Shown in pieces: positions 31,478-44,081 of a stretch of DNA of 64,000 bases (the stretch's first letter is position 1; the number at the start of each line of letters is the position of its first letter). The position numbers and the translations under genes were made by a program. The stretch spans positions 1,218,313 to 1,282,312 of the forward strand of contig NW_006763139.1 in assembly GCF_000264905.1 (NCBI RefSeq), given 5' to 3'. The DNA is from Stereum hirsutum FP-91666 SS1. Lineage: Eukaryota > Basidiomycota > Agaricomycetes > Russulales > Stereaceae. Under the pieces are notes generated by a model. The model ran no database searches and was not told where the DNA came from. It worked only from the letters and a program-made list of their open reading frames with translations.

Positions 31478-34400
31478 ATGTCCGACTCTCCTCCTCCTGC
31501 GTCTCGTCGTGTCGCACGTACATATGGACGTCGAAAGGACGTAGCACCACCCGACCACTCACATTCAGATGACGCCGGCGCGTCGCTCTCTACTACCCGC
31601 GCAAACGCGCACAATATTTCTAAACACTCCGATGATGAAGTCGAGCCAGACTCAGATGGGCTCGATGTTCCGCCAGATACGTCAATTACGGAAGATGTCG
31701 ATCACGAGATGCAGTCCAACGACGAGGACGAGGTCGCAGATGACGAGAACGCGACGGATTCGTCCAGCGTCCCTTTGAACTTTTCGCGTTTTGCCCTTGA
31801 CGGCACGGGCAACTACAGTTTTGGCTTCAAGGAAGCCATGAAGGAACTTGACTCTGGCTCCATTACGAATGACTCGACGACCAACGGAATATTACGTTCG
31901 CATGCCAAAGGGCCATTGTCTCCTTCGTCGGGAACAGCCGCCCTTGACGAAGATGCGCCTATGTCTCTAGCGCGCACCCCGACTCTTTCTGCCTCAGATA
32001 CAGAGGACGTTTTCGGTGGTTCTCTCGCCACTCTCACAGGTACTAGCTCTGCTTCATACATCGCATCTCCTGCGCGTGTCTCCTCTGCCTCCCTGTCATC
32101 TTCCCACGCCTCTTCCATCCCCGCCCTCCCTGCATCCCGTAAACGACCAACTCGGCGTGTGGTCGACTCCGATTCTGACGAGGAAGAAGGCGACAGGACC
32201 GTGCGCCTAAACTCCTCAACACAACCACCGAAAGACTCCGCTTCGTTGGAGGCCTCGTCACCCGTGTCTGCGGATCCTCACTCCATAGACTATACGCCGA
32301 ATAAGGACCCCGGCGACTATACCCCTCCCACTTCGGATATCGATATGCCTCTGGCGACGACAGATTCGTCTATTGATGGGAGGAAGAAGGGTAAACCTAC
32401 TAAGGGTAAAGGAAAGGCGAAGGCGACGAGAGATGTCGCACCTCTCGAGTTCGCTGCCCCGGTGGATGCTGGCCTAGCTTTGAAGAGTGATCCGAAGAGC
32501 AGGAGCAAAACTCCTGCGGAGAAGAAGCTCAAGGTCCGCCTCTCTGTTTAAATCGGTTTTTGAAACTCCCACTAATGCATCACACGATTGTCTATGCTTC
32601 CTTGGCGGTGCCACCGCCACGTCAACATTCTCCCCTACAATCATGTCACATCTCGCTCCTCGACTGCGACAACAGCCTTTGAATCAGAAAGACCAACGCA
32701 AGTCGAAGATCGTGACTGCGAGGATGAGAGCAGAACGCGAAGCTGCCATTCCCAAGACCAGCAAAACTCTGCCTCTCTCGGGACTTCTGTCCAAGTTCGC
32801 CCTCCCGTACGCACTTTTCTCTCATTTTATGTCATACATTTCCTTACAGCTCACAAATATGGCACTTGCATCTGTAGCGCTCCTACACGCCCTGTACCAC
32901 CTCCCTCCAAAGCCAAGACCAAACCTCTCGCACCCGCTTCCTCAGATCCCATTATACCCTTTTCTTCCGAAGCCGACATGGATGATAGCCATCCCTCACA
33001 TTCTCCCTCACGATCGCAATCTCCGCCTGCTGCAGCGCGCGCCTCCCATACATCTACGCCTCCGCCTCCAACTCGTACACAAGAAGAGTCCCCAACGCCT
33101 TCTCCCTTCCGCATGAATGCCATGCGTCTCTTGCCATCTGCCTCTACCTCCGCCGTTCCTAGCAACATGAAGTCCATCTCTAAATACTCGCCGAAGTCAA
33201 AGCCTGGTCCTAGCACCTCGATGCCATCACTCCCACTACCGAGATTGCCTTTGGCAGATTCGGACTCCGAGGGCTCTGACATGGAGCTTCCAACCGTGTC
33301 CAACATCCTCTCGAGCGTTCAAGCCGAACAAGCCGCTAAAGCCCGTGCTCAACGTCTCGCGGAGTTCAAAGAACAAGCATTGGCAAGACAACAGGAGCGC
33401 GCCCTTGCTGGCGTCGTGGACAGTGACGAAGACGACGACGACGACGACGAGAGTGTTGAGTTGGAGGTGGTGAAACCCGGGAGGGATATGAGGGTGGATG
33501 TTGAGGAGGTGGGGAGGGAGAGAAAGTTGATGCCGAGGAAGTCGAAGGGGGCGGCGATGGCGGTCACGTATGGGAAGGTTCCTTTGGCGAGGGCTGATCA
33601 GGGGTCTTCGCCCCTTCGACCGTCACCGAGGAAGTCACCGAGGAAGAAGGCCATGGGTGATATGGATGGAGTGGTAGATCTGGATGAGGATGCTGAGGAT
33701 GAGAGGGACGAGGAGGAGGAGATGTTGAGAGATCTGGCACGGCCGGCATTCGAGAAGAGAGATGCTGCGTCACGTTCAAGGGCGAAGGCGATCACTAACT
33801 CGACGGCTCACTCGCTCTCGAAGGCTCGTAGAAACGGAGCGACGGACTTGGGGACGGCTGCGGGATTGGGCGGGCTGTTGTTGAGAAGACAACGTGAGAT
33901 AAATGCGGGGGAAGTCAAGAGGCGTGAGGAGGAGTGGGTGCGGAGGGGCGGAAGTTTACCTCAGACGATACTTGACGATGCAGAAGGGCAGCAGAAGTTG
34001 AGAGAGATTGCAGAGAGGGCTCTCAAGAAACAAGCTGAGGGTAACGCCGATGAGATGAATCCAGATGATGATGAGGAAGGTGACGGAGAGTATGTCCCTG
34101 AGGAGGACGAAGCAGTCGACAGGGGAAGTGGCAGTGACGGAGAAGACGAGGGAGGGGATGAGAATGCTCAAGAGGAATGGGTCGGTGACGAGAATATGGC
34201 AGTAGACGAGAACGAGCGTCCAGCCGATCTTGCACTCGATGACGACGAGGACGAAGACCAGGAGAATATCTTCGCACAACCCCGTCCCCGACCTCGTCCA
34301 CGCCCTCGTGCTCGACCCGCTCGTACCGCTGTTGTTCTTGACTCTGACGATGAGAATGCTCAACCTGCGGAAGCACGGTCCCTCGATGGGAACTCAACCG

Positions 34401-37400
34401 ATACCGACAAAGAGAACGCCCGAGAGCGGATGTACGACGTCGGAGAAGACAAGGAGAACAACTCCGTCCCTCGATTCGGTCCCTTTTCAATTTCTCAGAG
34501 TTCATCTTCTGCAGGTGTTGTCCGCCCAGGCTTAAGGTCGAGACACGCATCGACTTCATCAGCTTCTGGCCTTGGGCTAAGTGGTGTCGCTAGCCCGGAG
34601 AATGGGAGAGGGGTACGTGAGGAGAGGACTCCGTTGAAGGAGCTGTCCACTCCACCTGAAGGGATCGATGATCCGTTCGGTGATCCTGCATTGCCTTTGT
34701 CGAATCCGACTGCTACTCCTTCGACTAAGAGGACGGGGGTGTTGGGGCGGAATCAGTCGTTCGTCGAGCTGTTGAAGTCGTCTCCCGTCTTGGACGCCGA
34801 CGAGGACAAGGGGAAGAGTACGAGCAAGGGTCTCGATGACAGAGCTGATGGGAACGGCGAGCTGATGCCTGCACCGGTGGGGCTTGGGGGCGGGTTTGGC
34901 GATATGTTCGATGACGAGTTCAGGACGCAGAAGCCTGCTAAGAGCCAGAAGACGGAGATGAAGGCGCCAGCTTTGATCCCGACGCAGGGCTTGACGCAAG
35001 GAGGTGGTTTGAAGGGGATGAAGTTTGGTGGGCTGGAGGACTCGTTCGAGTTCACCCAGGAGGTGGTGCGTATCTCGCTTCCATTGCTCTTTTCTCATGA
35101 TTGTGTCTAAGTCTGCCATTCATGCCATTTTTTGGTACTGTGGAAACTTCTCGAATTTCTAGTCCTCTATCAAATCGTCAAACCTCGCTGGTGGCAGCGG
35201 GTTCGCCGCCCTCCGTGGTCAAGCTACCTCCGCCGAAGACATCTCCCTCACTCTCGATCCTGCTTTCACCGACACCGACAAGCTGCTCGAGGTGGATGAC
35301 ACGCTGCGACAGAAGGCGGAAGCGATCTTCGAGAAGGAACAAGAGTATGTCGTGCTAGGCAAGGAAGCCAACGGCAAGGGAAAGCCTCAGCTTTGGGTCA
35401 CGGAAAATGGGTTTGTGGTTTTGATCTCGACCGTTGTCCTCACCGCGGTTTACAATGCTCATGGATGGTGTCATGTTGTCTTGTTACAGATTCCTGACGC
35501 AAACTCGACCGGACGTATCCTCCCCCGAGCTTTACCGCCCCTCGCCCTCCCAACGTCTCACCCAGTCCCAATACATGACCCAGACCCATCGCCGACGCCT
35601 GTCCGACGCAGCGTCCTCCACCATCCTCTCCCCCGCATTCTCACCCTCCCTTACTCTTACTGCCCGCACCGCACGTCAACCACTCGGTACGCTTACTCTC
35701 GAAACACCAGATGTCGAAGAGGAACGTGGACGGCTGAGGAGGTTGAGGAAGGGGAGGAGGGATAGTAGTAGTGAGGAACGAAGAGAGGAAGAAAGCCCGA
35801 GCCCGAGTCCTAGCCCGAGTCCTTCTAAGCGTCCGCTGCCGGGTTTGGCAATACCAGTGCGGAAGGAGAAGGGTAAGGAAAGGGAAAGGGAAGATGTGTT
35901 TGGTGCGTTGCTTGCCGGGGCGAAGAGTTTGGGTAAGGATAGAGGGAGAGAGAAGATGATGAGGGAGATGAATGGGCCTGTGGGCAGGTCGGAGTTCGTG
36001 ATGAACGAGGCGGAGGAGGAAGATGATGATGAGATGCTTGGGTGGGGAGGGACGTTGAAGAGGAAGATCGGCGGTGCGGGTGGGGATGAGGACGATGAGG
36101 GAGAGGACGATGGGAGAGATTTGGTAGGGTTGCTGGATGAGAGGGTGATTGGGGAGGATGAGATCGCGAGGGAGAAGGTCGTGGAGAAGGCGAGGTCGGT
36201 CGAATTTTTTTTTCCGCTTTGCTTTGCTGTTGCTGAAGTCGCTGACTTTTTGATCTCTTGTTGATGACGCAGAGAGCATGAAGAACAGGATGATGCAAAG
36301 ATGGCCAAAGTTGTACACGACGTCGTCCAAGGCCGGATGAGGACGAAACGACGGAACCGTGGTCTTGGGATGGAAGATTCGGACTCCGAAGAGGAGGATG
36401 AGGAGGCGAGGATGTTAAGGAGGAAAAGCATGAACAAAAAGAGGAGGATCGAGGGGGATAAGCTTGAGGACCTTGGTGCGTTTTTTTTGCCCTTGTTATT
36501 TGTGTCTTATTCTCGGTGGTCGAGATCTATTGTCTTCATATACTGATGTTTCTATGCACGGACAGCCAAGAACCCGGAAACCAGAGCCTTTTATGATGCC
36601 TACCGGAGTCACCTCGACGAGGACGACGCTTTCGCAAAGATCGTGGCCGATGAGGACGAGGAGATGAACGTCGACGGAGGGCCAGTCGAGGGCCGTGATG
36701 AGAATGACGACAACGAAGAGGGTCCGAGGGAGGAGATCACTGCGGAGGAGGTGAGGAGGGCGATTCGGGCTGGGCAATTCGTACGTCTTTTCTCCTCGCC
36801 GCTCATGATCCATCCTCCAACTCACACTGACTTGTTTGAATGAATACAGAAGAACGAGCCTACGTTGGACATCCACAACGTTGCATGGGTAGACGAAGAT
36901 GAGAACGACGATGACGAGGAGGAGAATGAGAACGGGAGGAGGTTCAATGTACGGGAGGTTTCGTTCGATGGCCCCGCTGCTACGTCTACTACTGGTTCGA
37001 GGAGCAAGGCGATGCCGCCTCCGATGTTTGGTGGGAAGAGGGTGGAGAGCGATGTTGTTGATTATGACCATCCAGTCAAGGTGCGTCTTCTTCGTCCTCT
37101 ATGTCTTATCGTCTTTGACTAATATCTGGAACCCTGTTTTCTGCAGCGCCCCACACGCGCTGAATCGAACGAAGACGTCAAGCGACTCACGCTCTGGGCC
37201 AAGGAAGAGAGCATGACGAGGGGAATGTCGAGCGGTTCGGGGATGGGGAGCTCGTCCGGCGCAGCTGTCACTGGCCACGGAAAGAAGAAAGTCGCGCCGA
37301 ATGCGAAATCGGGTGGTGCGAACGGGTTTGGGAGAGGTAGCAGTGCGGGGGCCAAGGCGACTGATGGGAAGTCGAAAGGGAAGAGGGCATTGGAGAAGCA

Positions 37401-37452
37401 GCCGAGTGTGTTGGCGAGGCTGGGGGATAGGAAGGATAGGTTCACGAGTTGA
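31478..37452 (+). CDS. MRC1: Replication checkpoint mediator Mrc1/claspin
   Basis: Mrc1 travels with the replisome and passes the Mec1/ATR signal to the checkpoint kinase. There are nine exons: 31478-32533, 32676-32806, 32878-35065, 35163-35410, 35490-36194, 36273-36475, 36566-36780, 36850-37080 and 37147-37452 (1760 aa). The protein is long, highly charged and mostly disordered. An early segment KDQRKSKIVTARMRAERE precedes PKTSKTLPLSGLLSKF. SQ/TQ motifs cluster around TQGLTQGG, EFTQE, FLTQTRPD and LTQSQYMTQT, as expected for Mec1 targets. The Mrc1-like part runs from EIFEKEQEYVV through DEMLGWGGTLKRKIGG to LAKNPETRAFYDAYRSHL. The donor after EFTQE is ambiguous by one codon (35062 or 35065). 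It is probably MBF-regulated (see the ACGCGT cluster). Confidence 0.85.
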
Positions 37453-38540
37453 ACGGTGAGAAAAGATGATCCAGATCGACCATGGAGACCGCACAGGACA
37501 CAGGAACGTATGTTGACTATGGGCCCAAAGTGACTCTAGCTGTGTGTTTCTTATTTATTTCGTTACTCGCTCCTCATCTCTTGGCTTTGTCCATCTCGTC
37601 GCACGTCTTTCCTATGCTCTTACGCGCTCACTATCGACATTGAGACTCACGGGCTACCTCGAGTTCTACTATCCTCTCATCGTTATTTCTTTACCTCGCA
37701 GGCCTGTATTGATGACTCAATATGTCGATCTCTGGCTGTTTGTTTTTTTCGCTATGCACACTCTCGATATTCGATCTAATGTATAAAGTAGCTTAGGGTT
37801 TTGTTCCTGTACTTATTTTGTATCTTGCGCTACACAGTTTACCTGGGGTTGGCCATTGTTTCTTCGTCGCCGACCTCAAAATGAACTACCGACACGTGGG
37901 GCAGGAAGATCGCCTGAGATCTTCGATCCCTTGGAAGCTTTGAATGCGCCGTAGTCGCGGGTCCGGAGCGGGTCCGCATCTGGACGGGATGATGTGTTGA
38001 ACGAGACGCACGTTCGTCTTGTCTTCAACGACTTGCAGCAGCGAAAAGAGAGACCGTGCGCGCGTCGAACGCGGTGCAATCGATCAGTTCAGTCCTTTTC
38101 TTTTTTTCTTCCCTCGTCTTGCTATCGATTTTCATCGCGTGAACGATGCAGGACGGTTTTCTGACGGAACGGCGTTTTTATTTGGCGTGTTTGTTTGTAT
38201 TTTGCGCAGTGTTTTGAGCACGGACGGACGGACGATGGTGATCCTCTAGCCTTTACTGCTCACGTTCACCTGCTCACCTGCTCATTCTCTGGAGAGACGA
38301 CGCCACGCCACCGTCTTCGAGACTCCCCAATCGTGTATACAATCTCGTTCGACCTTCTCCTTCTGGCGGTCCGTCCCCAGCTGTCTGTTGCGTCCAACGA
38401 TCACTTCTCGTACCCGCTGCCCAGCAGTGCCGTTATTGCACACACGACCTAAAGGATATAATCTCTTTCCGTCTGAACGTATTCCTCGTCCTTCTTGACT
38501 TGCTCCTTCACGTACTACTCCCTTGACTAGTCGCCAACCA
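37453..38540. other. Intergenic region upstream of PHO81
   Basis: This holds the MRC1 3' flank and the PHO81 promoter and leader. The only specific motif I pick out is the CACGTGGG site at 37893. No gene is seen. Confidence 0.5.
37893..37900 (+). promoter_or_regulatory. CACGTGGG, Pho4/NUC-1-type bHLH site
   Basis: CACGTGGG is the high-affinity form of the Pho4-class E-box. It lies about 640 bp upstream of the PHO81 ATG. PHO81 is itself a Pho4 target in budding yeast. A single E-box can occur by chance, so the call is tentative. Confidence 0.35.
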
Positions 38541-41500
38541 TGAAGGTGCGTCCTCCAGCCATCGTTCATGACGCAAACCGAGTAACCGACACTTACGACT
38601 TCCGTCCTACCACTCTATGCATTTAGTTCGGAAAGCAGCTGCAAGCGGAGATCATTCCCGGCTGGTCAGAGTATTACCTCGACTACAAGTTCCTCAAGAA
38701 GATCGTCTCTTCCCTCGCTGCGAAACGTCCAGCTTCAGAGGCTGCCTCACTCGCACTCGGTATTCGACCTGCGGATATCCTCACACCCGTAGCTCAGACT
38801 CATGCGCTCTCACCAGTTCATACACATCGTTCGATCCTCAGTGGGACCAGTGATAATAATAATGAGGAGGGGAGTGCAAGTGGAGAGGAGGAGGGTACGG
38901 GTGTGCCGATGCAGGTGGATGTGGCTGTAGATTTGGGGATGGATGAGCCTCCGGTGTTGACGACGATGGGTCAAGACGACGATAGGGGCCCGGATTTCCA
39001 GGCCCATAAGGCCGCGTTTTTCTTCAAACTAGAAAGAGAGCTCGAGAAGGTATGCTTCACCTTCATATCTTTGCTCTTGCTCAACACCGATTGTCTTGTC
39101 TGTGCTAATCTATTATATGTGTTAGATCAACGCGTTCTACCTGCGCAAAGAAGCAGAACTAAAACTCCGTCTCGAAACGCTCCTCTCGAAACGGCGAGCT
39201 GCGGCCATGAGGGTCATCCCGAATGGGATCGACGACACGACGGATAATTATGTGGAGTGGAAAGCGGTCGAGGAGGGGTTTCATCTCTTGGAGCGAGATT
39301 TACAAAAGCTCCAGGTAAGGCTATCCCGCAGATCAGATTTATCCGAGCTTGCACTGACCCTCTTGTGGCGGTGGCACGACAGAACTTTATCGAGATCAAC
39401 GCGACGGGATTCCGCAAGATCCTCAAGAAATGGGATAAACGGTCGAAATCGACCACCAAAGAGCTATATCTGGCCAGACAAGTCGACGTCCAACCTGTGT
39501 TTAACAGACAAGTACGCCTTCATGACTATCACTATCACCGTCACCCTCTTCCCTCTTCCCCTCTCATCCTCAACTGGTTTATGTCCAATCCTGATTTGAT
39601 TATTTTCTCCGTTTGTGATTTTATAGCTCATCTCCGAACTCTCAGACACTGTAACAGCCTGCCTAGTCGACATCACCGACATCTCCTCCGGCCTCTCCTT
39701 CTCCGACATCCCCACCGCCCCCGACGTAGACGAACTCCTCCTCCTCCAACAGCTCTCCGCCGAACTCGGCCCCTCGTCCTCGTCCTCCACCCTCACTACC
39801 TCGCTCTTCCGCGACCTCGAATCTGACCTGCGTAAAGCCGTGGCGAACGCGGACAAGGCTGCCATCAGGTCGATCGTGGCTTATTCGGACACGCTGGCGA
39901 AGCAGGAACAGAGCAGGAACAAGGCGAATATTACGAGGGTGCTTTGGAGGGCTGTCGTTGATGCGCCGGAGGAGTTGGCGGATTTGATCCTTGAGACTTC
40001 GAGGGCTAGTTCTTCTGCTAGAGATACTGGCGCGGAAGAAAAGACCACTTCGACGACGACAGAGGGGACGGGAAAAGCTTTCGATTGGACCTTCGTGGAC
40101 GATATCAACGGGCGCACTTGTCTCCACGAAGCCTCGATAACAGGCGCCCTCCGCCTCGTTTCGATGTGTCTGGCACACGACGTCCCAGCCTCCGCCATCG
40201 ACGTCTACGGTCGTTCCGCGATCCACTACGCCGCTATGAACGGCCACGCGGACGTCTGTCGGCTCTTACTCCAAGCGGGCGTGAGCCCGTACGTGAAGGA
40301 TATGGAGAATTACAGCCCAGTGGTCTATGCGACTTTGAAAGGCTGTGTGGATTGTGTGAGGGTGTTGGTGGAGGAGGGAGGTGTGCCTGCGCAACCGAGG
40401 GGAGAGGAGAAGGAGACGGATTTGATCCCGTTGAGTCTGGCGGCACTGGCGGGACATATGGATGTGGTGTTGTTGTTGCTCGAGCATGGGGCGAGGTCGT
40501 TACCGAATTCGAATGGGGAATATCCGATACATTTCGCGGCGAGGAAGGGACATGCGGATATTTGCCGTTTGCTCGTCCAGCCTGTTCATGCGCGTCCGAA
40601 TACGGAAGGCTTGAGTGAAGGAGGAGAGGAAAGACACGAAGGATGGGATAAGGCGGATAAGTATAACGAGTGGACGCCGCTTTTCCATGCTGCGAGGTGG
40701 GGACATGAGGATTGTGTGAGGGTGTTGTTGGAGGCGGGCGCGAGGAGGGAGGTGGTGGATGAGGTGGGTTGTTTGGCGGTGCATTGGGCGGCCTGGTACG
40801 GACATATGGGATGCGTCGAGCTGTTGTTGCCCAAGGGTGGCGGTGGCGCGCCGGGTGTGGCGCGGGGGACCAAGGAGGATGCGGCTTCGTGTGCCACGGT
40901 TGGGGCGGGGATAGGGATGGATGTGAGGAGTCCGTCAGAAAAGTCGACGGGGTCGAGTGGGCTGAGAGCATTGGATTCGGATATTGATCTGATTCCTTCG
41001 CTTTCGTTGCCACCGCCTATGATGCCGCATAGGGTGTATGGGCACAATTATCTCGACAAGCAGTGTCTCGTTCAGGTGACTATTGGCGGCACTGATCATT
41101 CGACTTTGTCCTCCCCCACTTCATCAACCTCCACACCAGGCTCCAGTTCCAAGGACGCCTCGACTCCCGCCGTCCGGCTCCACCCCCGCCTCCTCGGCTC
41201 CTCCTCCCTCGGCATGTCCCTAGGCCTCGACATCCCGACCCCGACCCCGCTCTCCTCCCCGATATTCAAGCTCGTCATGACCTCCTCCCCTAACACTACC
41301 TCCGCCCCGCACTCGATCTCGCTCCCGATCGCGGAGAACGACGTGCACGTGCAGACGTTCCAGGCGCCCGTTTCGACGCTGGAGCGGCTCAGCCTCGAGT
41401 TTTCGCTCTATCCGAATTTCGGGACGAAGACGGTGGGGAGGGCGGTCGCGCTGCCGAGCTTGTTTGGGAGGGGGGAGAAGGAGAATAGTGGGAGGTTTGT

Positions 41501-43498
41501 GTTGCCGATTTTGGACCATCGGCTGCATGTTATTGGCGAGGTGGGTATCTGCGTTTGGATTCTCCTTTTTTCCTGCCCGGTTTTTTTTGAGAACATTTGA
41601 GTGTTGACCTTTTTGTGGGTTTTTCGTAGGTGTCGTTTGGGATCAATATTATCACGCCGTTCGAAGGTGTGACGCTCGAGATCGGGGGAGCAGTGGAGAC
41701 GTATTGGAAGTCGCTCTCGACGCCGAACGTCGTCGGTTCGAGCCCATCGCACTCACACTTACATTCGACACACCCACCGCACCTACCCCACGGGCACACG
41801 CACTCGCCACATCCTTCGAACCCACTGAAACGGGCATCACCCATGTCACCCGCTCTGGCTTCTATACGTCCATCACCGGCTCAGCCAAGACCGTTTGGGT
41901 CTCCACTTGCGAGGCCGTTGTCGAGTATACCTACCACATCTGTTACTTCTACTATGCCCGCGCATTCTCAGTTCCATCAGTTGCCGCACCAACATCAAAT
42001 CGCTCCACAGACCTCAGCCTCGACACCAATACAGTCCGCTCTGCAGCAACAGTCGGCATCTTCCCAACCGCCGATCCCGACTTTACAACAGCCTACGGCT
42101 GTGTCATCCGTCACGGGCACGTACGTCCATCTCATTGTGCAGGTGACAAAGGATCTGCAGCCGGTTTTATACAGAGAGTGGAGGTTGCCAGAGGAGGAGT
42201 ATGAACTCGGGGTTGCGGATGTGAGGTTGGACCAGCTTGAGAGGTTGGGTGGGAGGACGGAGAGGACGATGGAGGATGTTGTCAAGACGGAGGTAAGAGG
42301 TGGGAATGGGAACGGGGAGACGGCGAGAGAGTGGCATAGCGTCGGGTCGAGAGCGATGGTTACGCTGGAGGAGTTCCTCAAGGTATTTTTTGTCGGAGTT
42401 CCCTCGTCTTGAGAAATATGCTAATAATAGGATCTATCCACGTTTGTAGTCGCTGCCCGTATCACTCGGTGTATGTCTAGAGCTTGCTTACCCTTCGGCC
42501 AAAATTCGCGAAAAAGTCTGCCGGAATAATATCCCGCTTAACGACTTCATCGATGCGGTTCTGAGAACGGTATATCATACATCTGCATTGTCGGAAGGTC
42601 GCCCCTCCGGTTCAGGTCCAGGTCTGGACTCGGCGCATACGCACGGATTCGGTTATGGATACCAGAGCCAGAGTCAAAGCACGGGGAGGAGGAAGGTCAT
42701 CTTCACGTCGTTCAGCGCTGACGCGTGTGCGGCGGTGAATTGGAAACAGCCGAACTGTGAGTCTTTTCATTTCGAACTTTTTTTGGGTTTGGGGTCGATG
42801 CTTCTCTCTGCCGTACATACTGCTATATATGCCGTGTTCATTTTAAGCATGTTGGCTGTACGAGTGCAGTCAAAGCGTTGGGTCATCACGGGTCTACCCT
42901 GTTCATTTCGTCTCATCTGAATTTTTATTTCATTTCGCTCGCTGTTGAAAGTCGTGTTTTCTGACGTCCTCCTTATCATACACGTTCCATACCATTGACA
43001 TCGTGCGCTTTCATTCCTCGTCGTGTCTATCCCCGCAGATCCAGTCTTCTTCGCATCACAATGCGGCGCAAAGAGTCGTGCACCGCTCAGTCCGACGGCG
43101 CTCACCATAGGAGATGCCTCCGATCAGAGACTGTCCAGTCTCCATGCGGCGGTCGAGTTCGCGAAGACGAATAATTTGCTCGGCGTGTTTCTGGACGCGG
43201 ATGTTCTGGTGCGTTTCTTTCATCTACAATCCATCTACTTATTGCGTTTAATCTTCTGCGCTTCTGACCGACTGGTTCTTTTTTATGCTGAAATGAACAG
43301 GTCACGGTGCCCTCGCTTATGCGTGGCGTGAGGGATGCAGGGCTCCTCATTGGGACGTACGGCTCACCCGAATCGATGTCTGTGCTGTCTTCATCGTCAT
43401 CTGCTTCTGCGTCGATGCAGACAATGGCCACGGGCACGAACACGGACATGGTCACTGTGGATGCGTTGTTCCAGGAGGGCGTGTTCACGTTTCCCTGA
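38541..43498 (+). CDS. PHO81: PHO81/NUC-2-type CDK inhibitor (SPX-ankyrin-GDPD-like)
   Basis: Pho81 senses phosphate status and inhibits the Pho80-Pho85 cyclin/CDK, releasing the Pho4/NUC-1 activator. There are nine exons: 38541-38546, 38627-39049, 39126-39314, 39383-39511, 39627-41540, 41630-42382, 42450-42756, 43039-43208 and 43301-43498 (1362 aa). Exon 1 encodes only Met-Lys. The SPX domain starts MKFGKQLQAEIIPGWSEYYL and ends with the NFIEINATGFRKILKKWDK lysine cluster that binds inositol pyrophosphates. Ankyrin repeats follow (GRTCLHEASITGAL, GRSAIHYAAMNGHADVCRLL, EYPIHFAARKGHADICRLL, WTPLFHAARWGHEDCVRVLL). The C-terminal GDPD-like part (YVHLIVQVTKDLQPV to LIGTYGSPESM) lacks obvious catalytic HRG and ExD motifs and is probably regulatory. 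Low-complexity linkers separate the domains. Confidence 0.93.
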
Positions 43499-44081
43499 TT
43501 CGCTGCGATAGCGACAATATGCACGAGTTTGGGTTTCTCTTTTGGGTCCCTAAGTTATTGTCATCGTGCGATGGTATGGTGTTGTGTGTGGTGGGAATGT
43601 TGGCCCGTGGGTATGATGTCATCCGTTAGAAGGAGGTGTAGAAAAGGTGTATATTACAGGATTCGTCATTCGGTGTAAGATTTAGTGGAATGGAATGTAG
43701 TCACATGCGATGTAGCGATCACTAACGAGACGACAGAAGACAATACCAGTACAATAGAGTACAGTACGAGATGTTATACTGTAAGCAACAGGAGGCAGGG
43801 CTATTAGCAATACCTTAACGATGAACGGAGACGGACATGAAGGTCATTAATACTATAGAATTGGACAAAGAAGTATTCGGGAGGCCAGAAAAATGAGGCT
43901 GCGTGGAAAGATGGTGGGTTGACGATATGAATGAGCCGTGATCGTCGTGCGTTTCATCTCGCGTGTGAATCGGTCCAGCAAGTTGAATGAAGTAAGGGTC
44001 TGACTCCATTGGCCGTGCAGTTGATATATGAGGTGGGTCGGTCGGTCTCCGGGGTGTCTAGCACTCCCCGTGTGCGGGACT
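43499..44081. other. Convergent 3' region of PHO81 and the ABC transporter
   Basis: This is AT-richer DNA between two converging genes. No gene or terminator motif is recognisable beyond ordinary fungal 3' flanks. Confidence 0.5.

Noticed and set aside
35641..36437. Two overlapping minus-strand frames of 229 and 253 codons
   Set aside because: They are antisense to acidic, low-complexity MRC1 exons. Ser/Leu/Pro-rich products are what GA-rich coding DNA gives on the other strand.
40234..41013. 259-codon frame on the minus strand opposite PHO81 exon 5
   Set aside because: It is Pro/His-rich shadow translation of the ankyrin-coding strand and has no independent start context or family signal.
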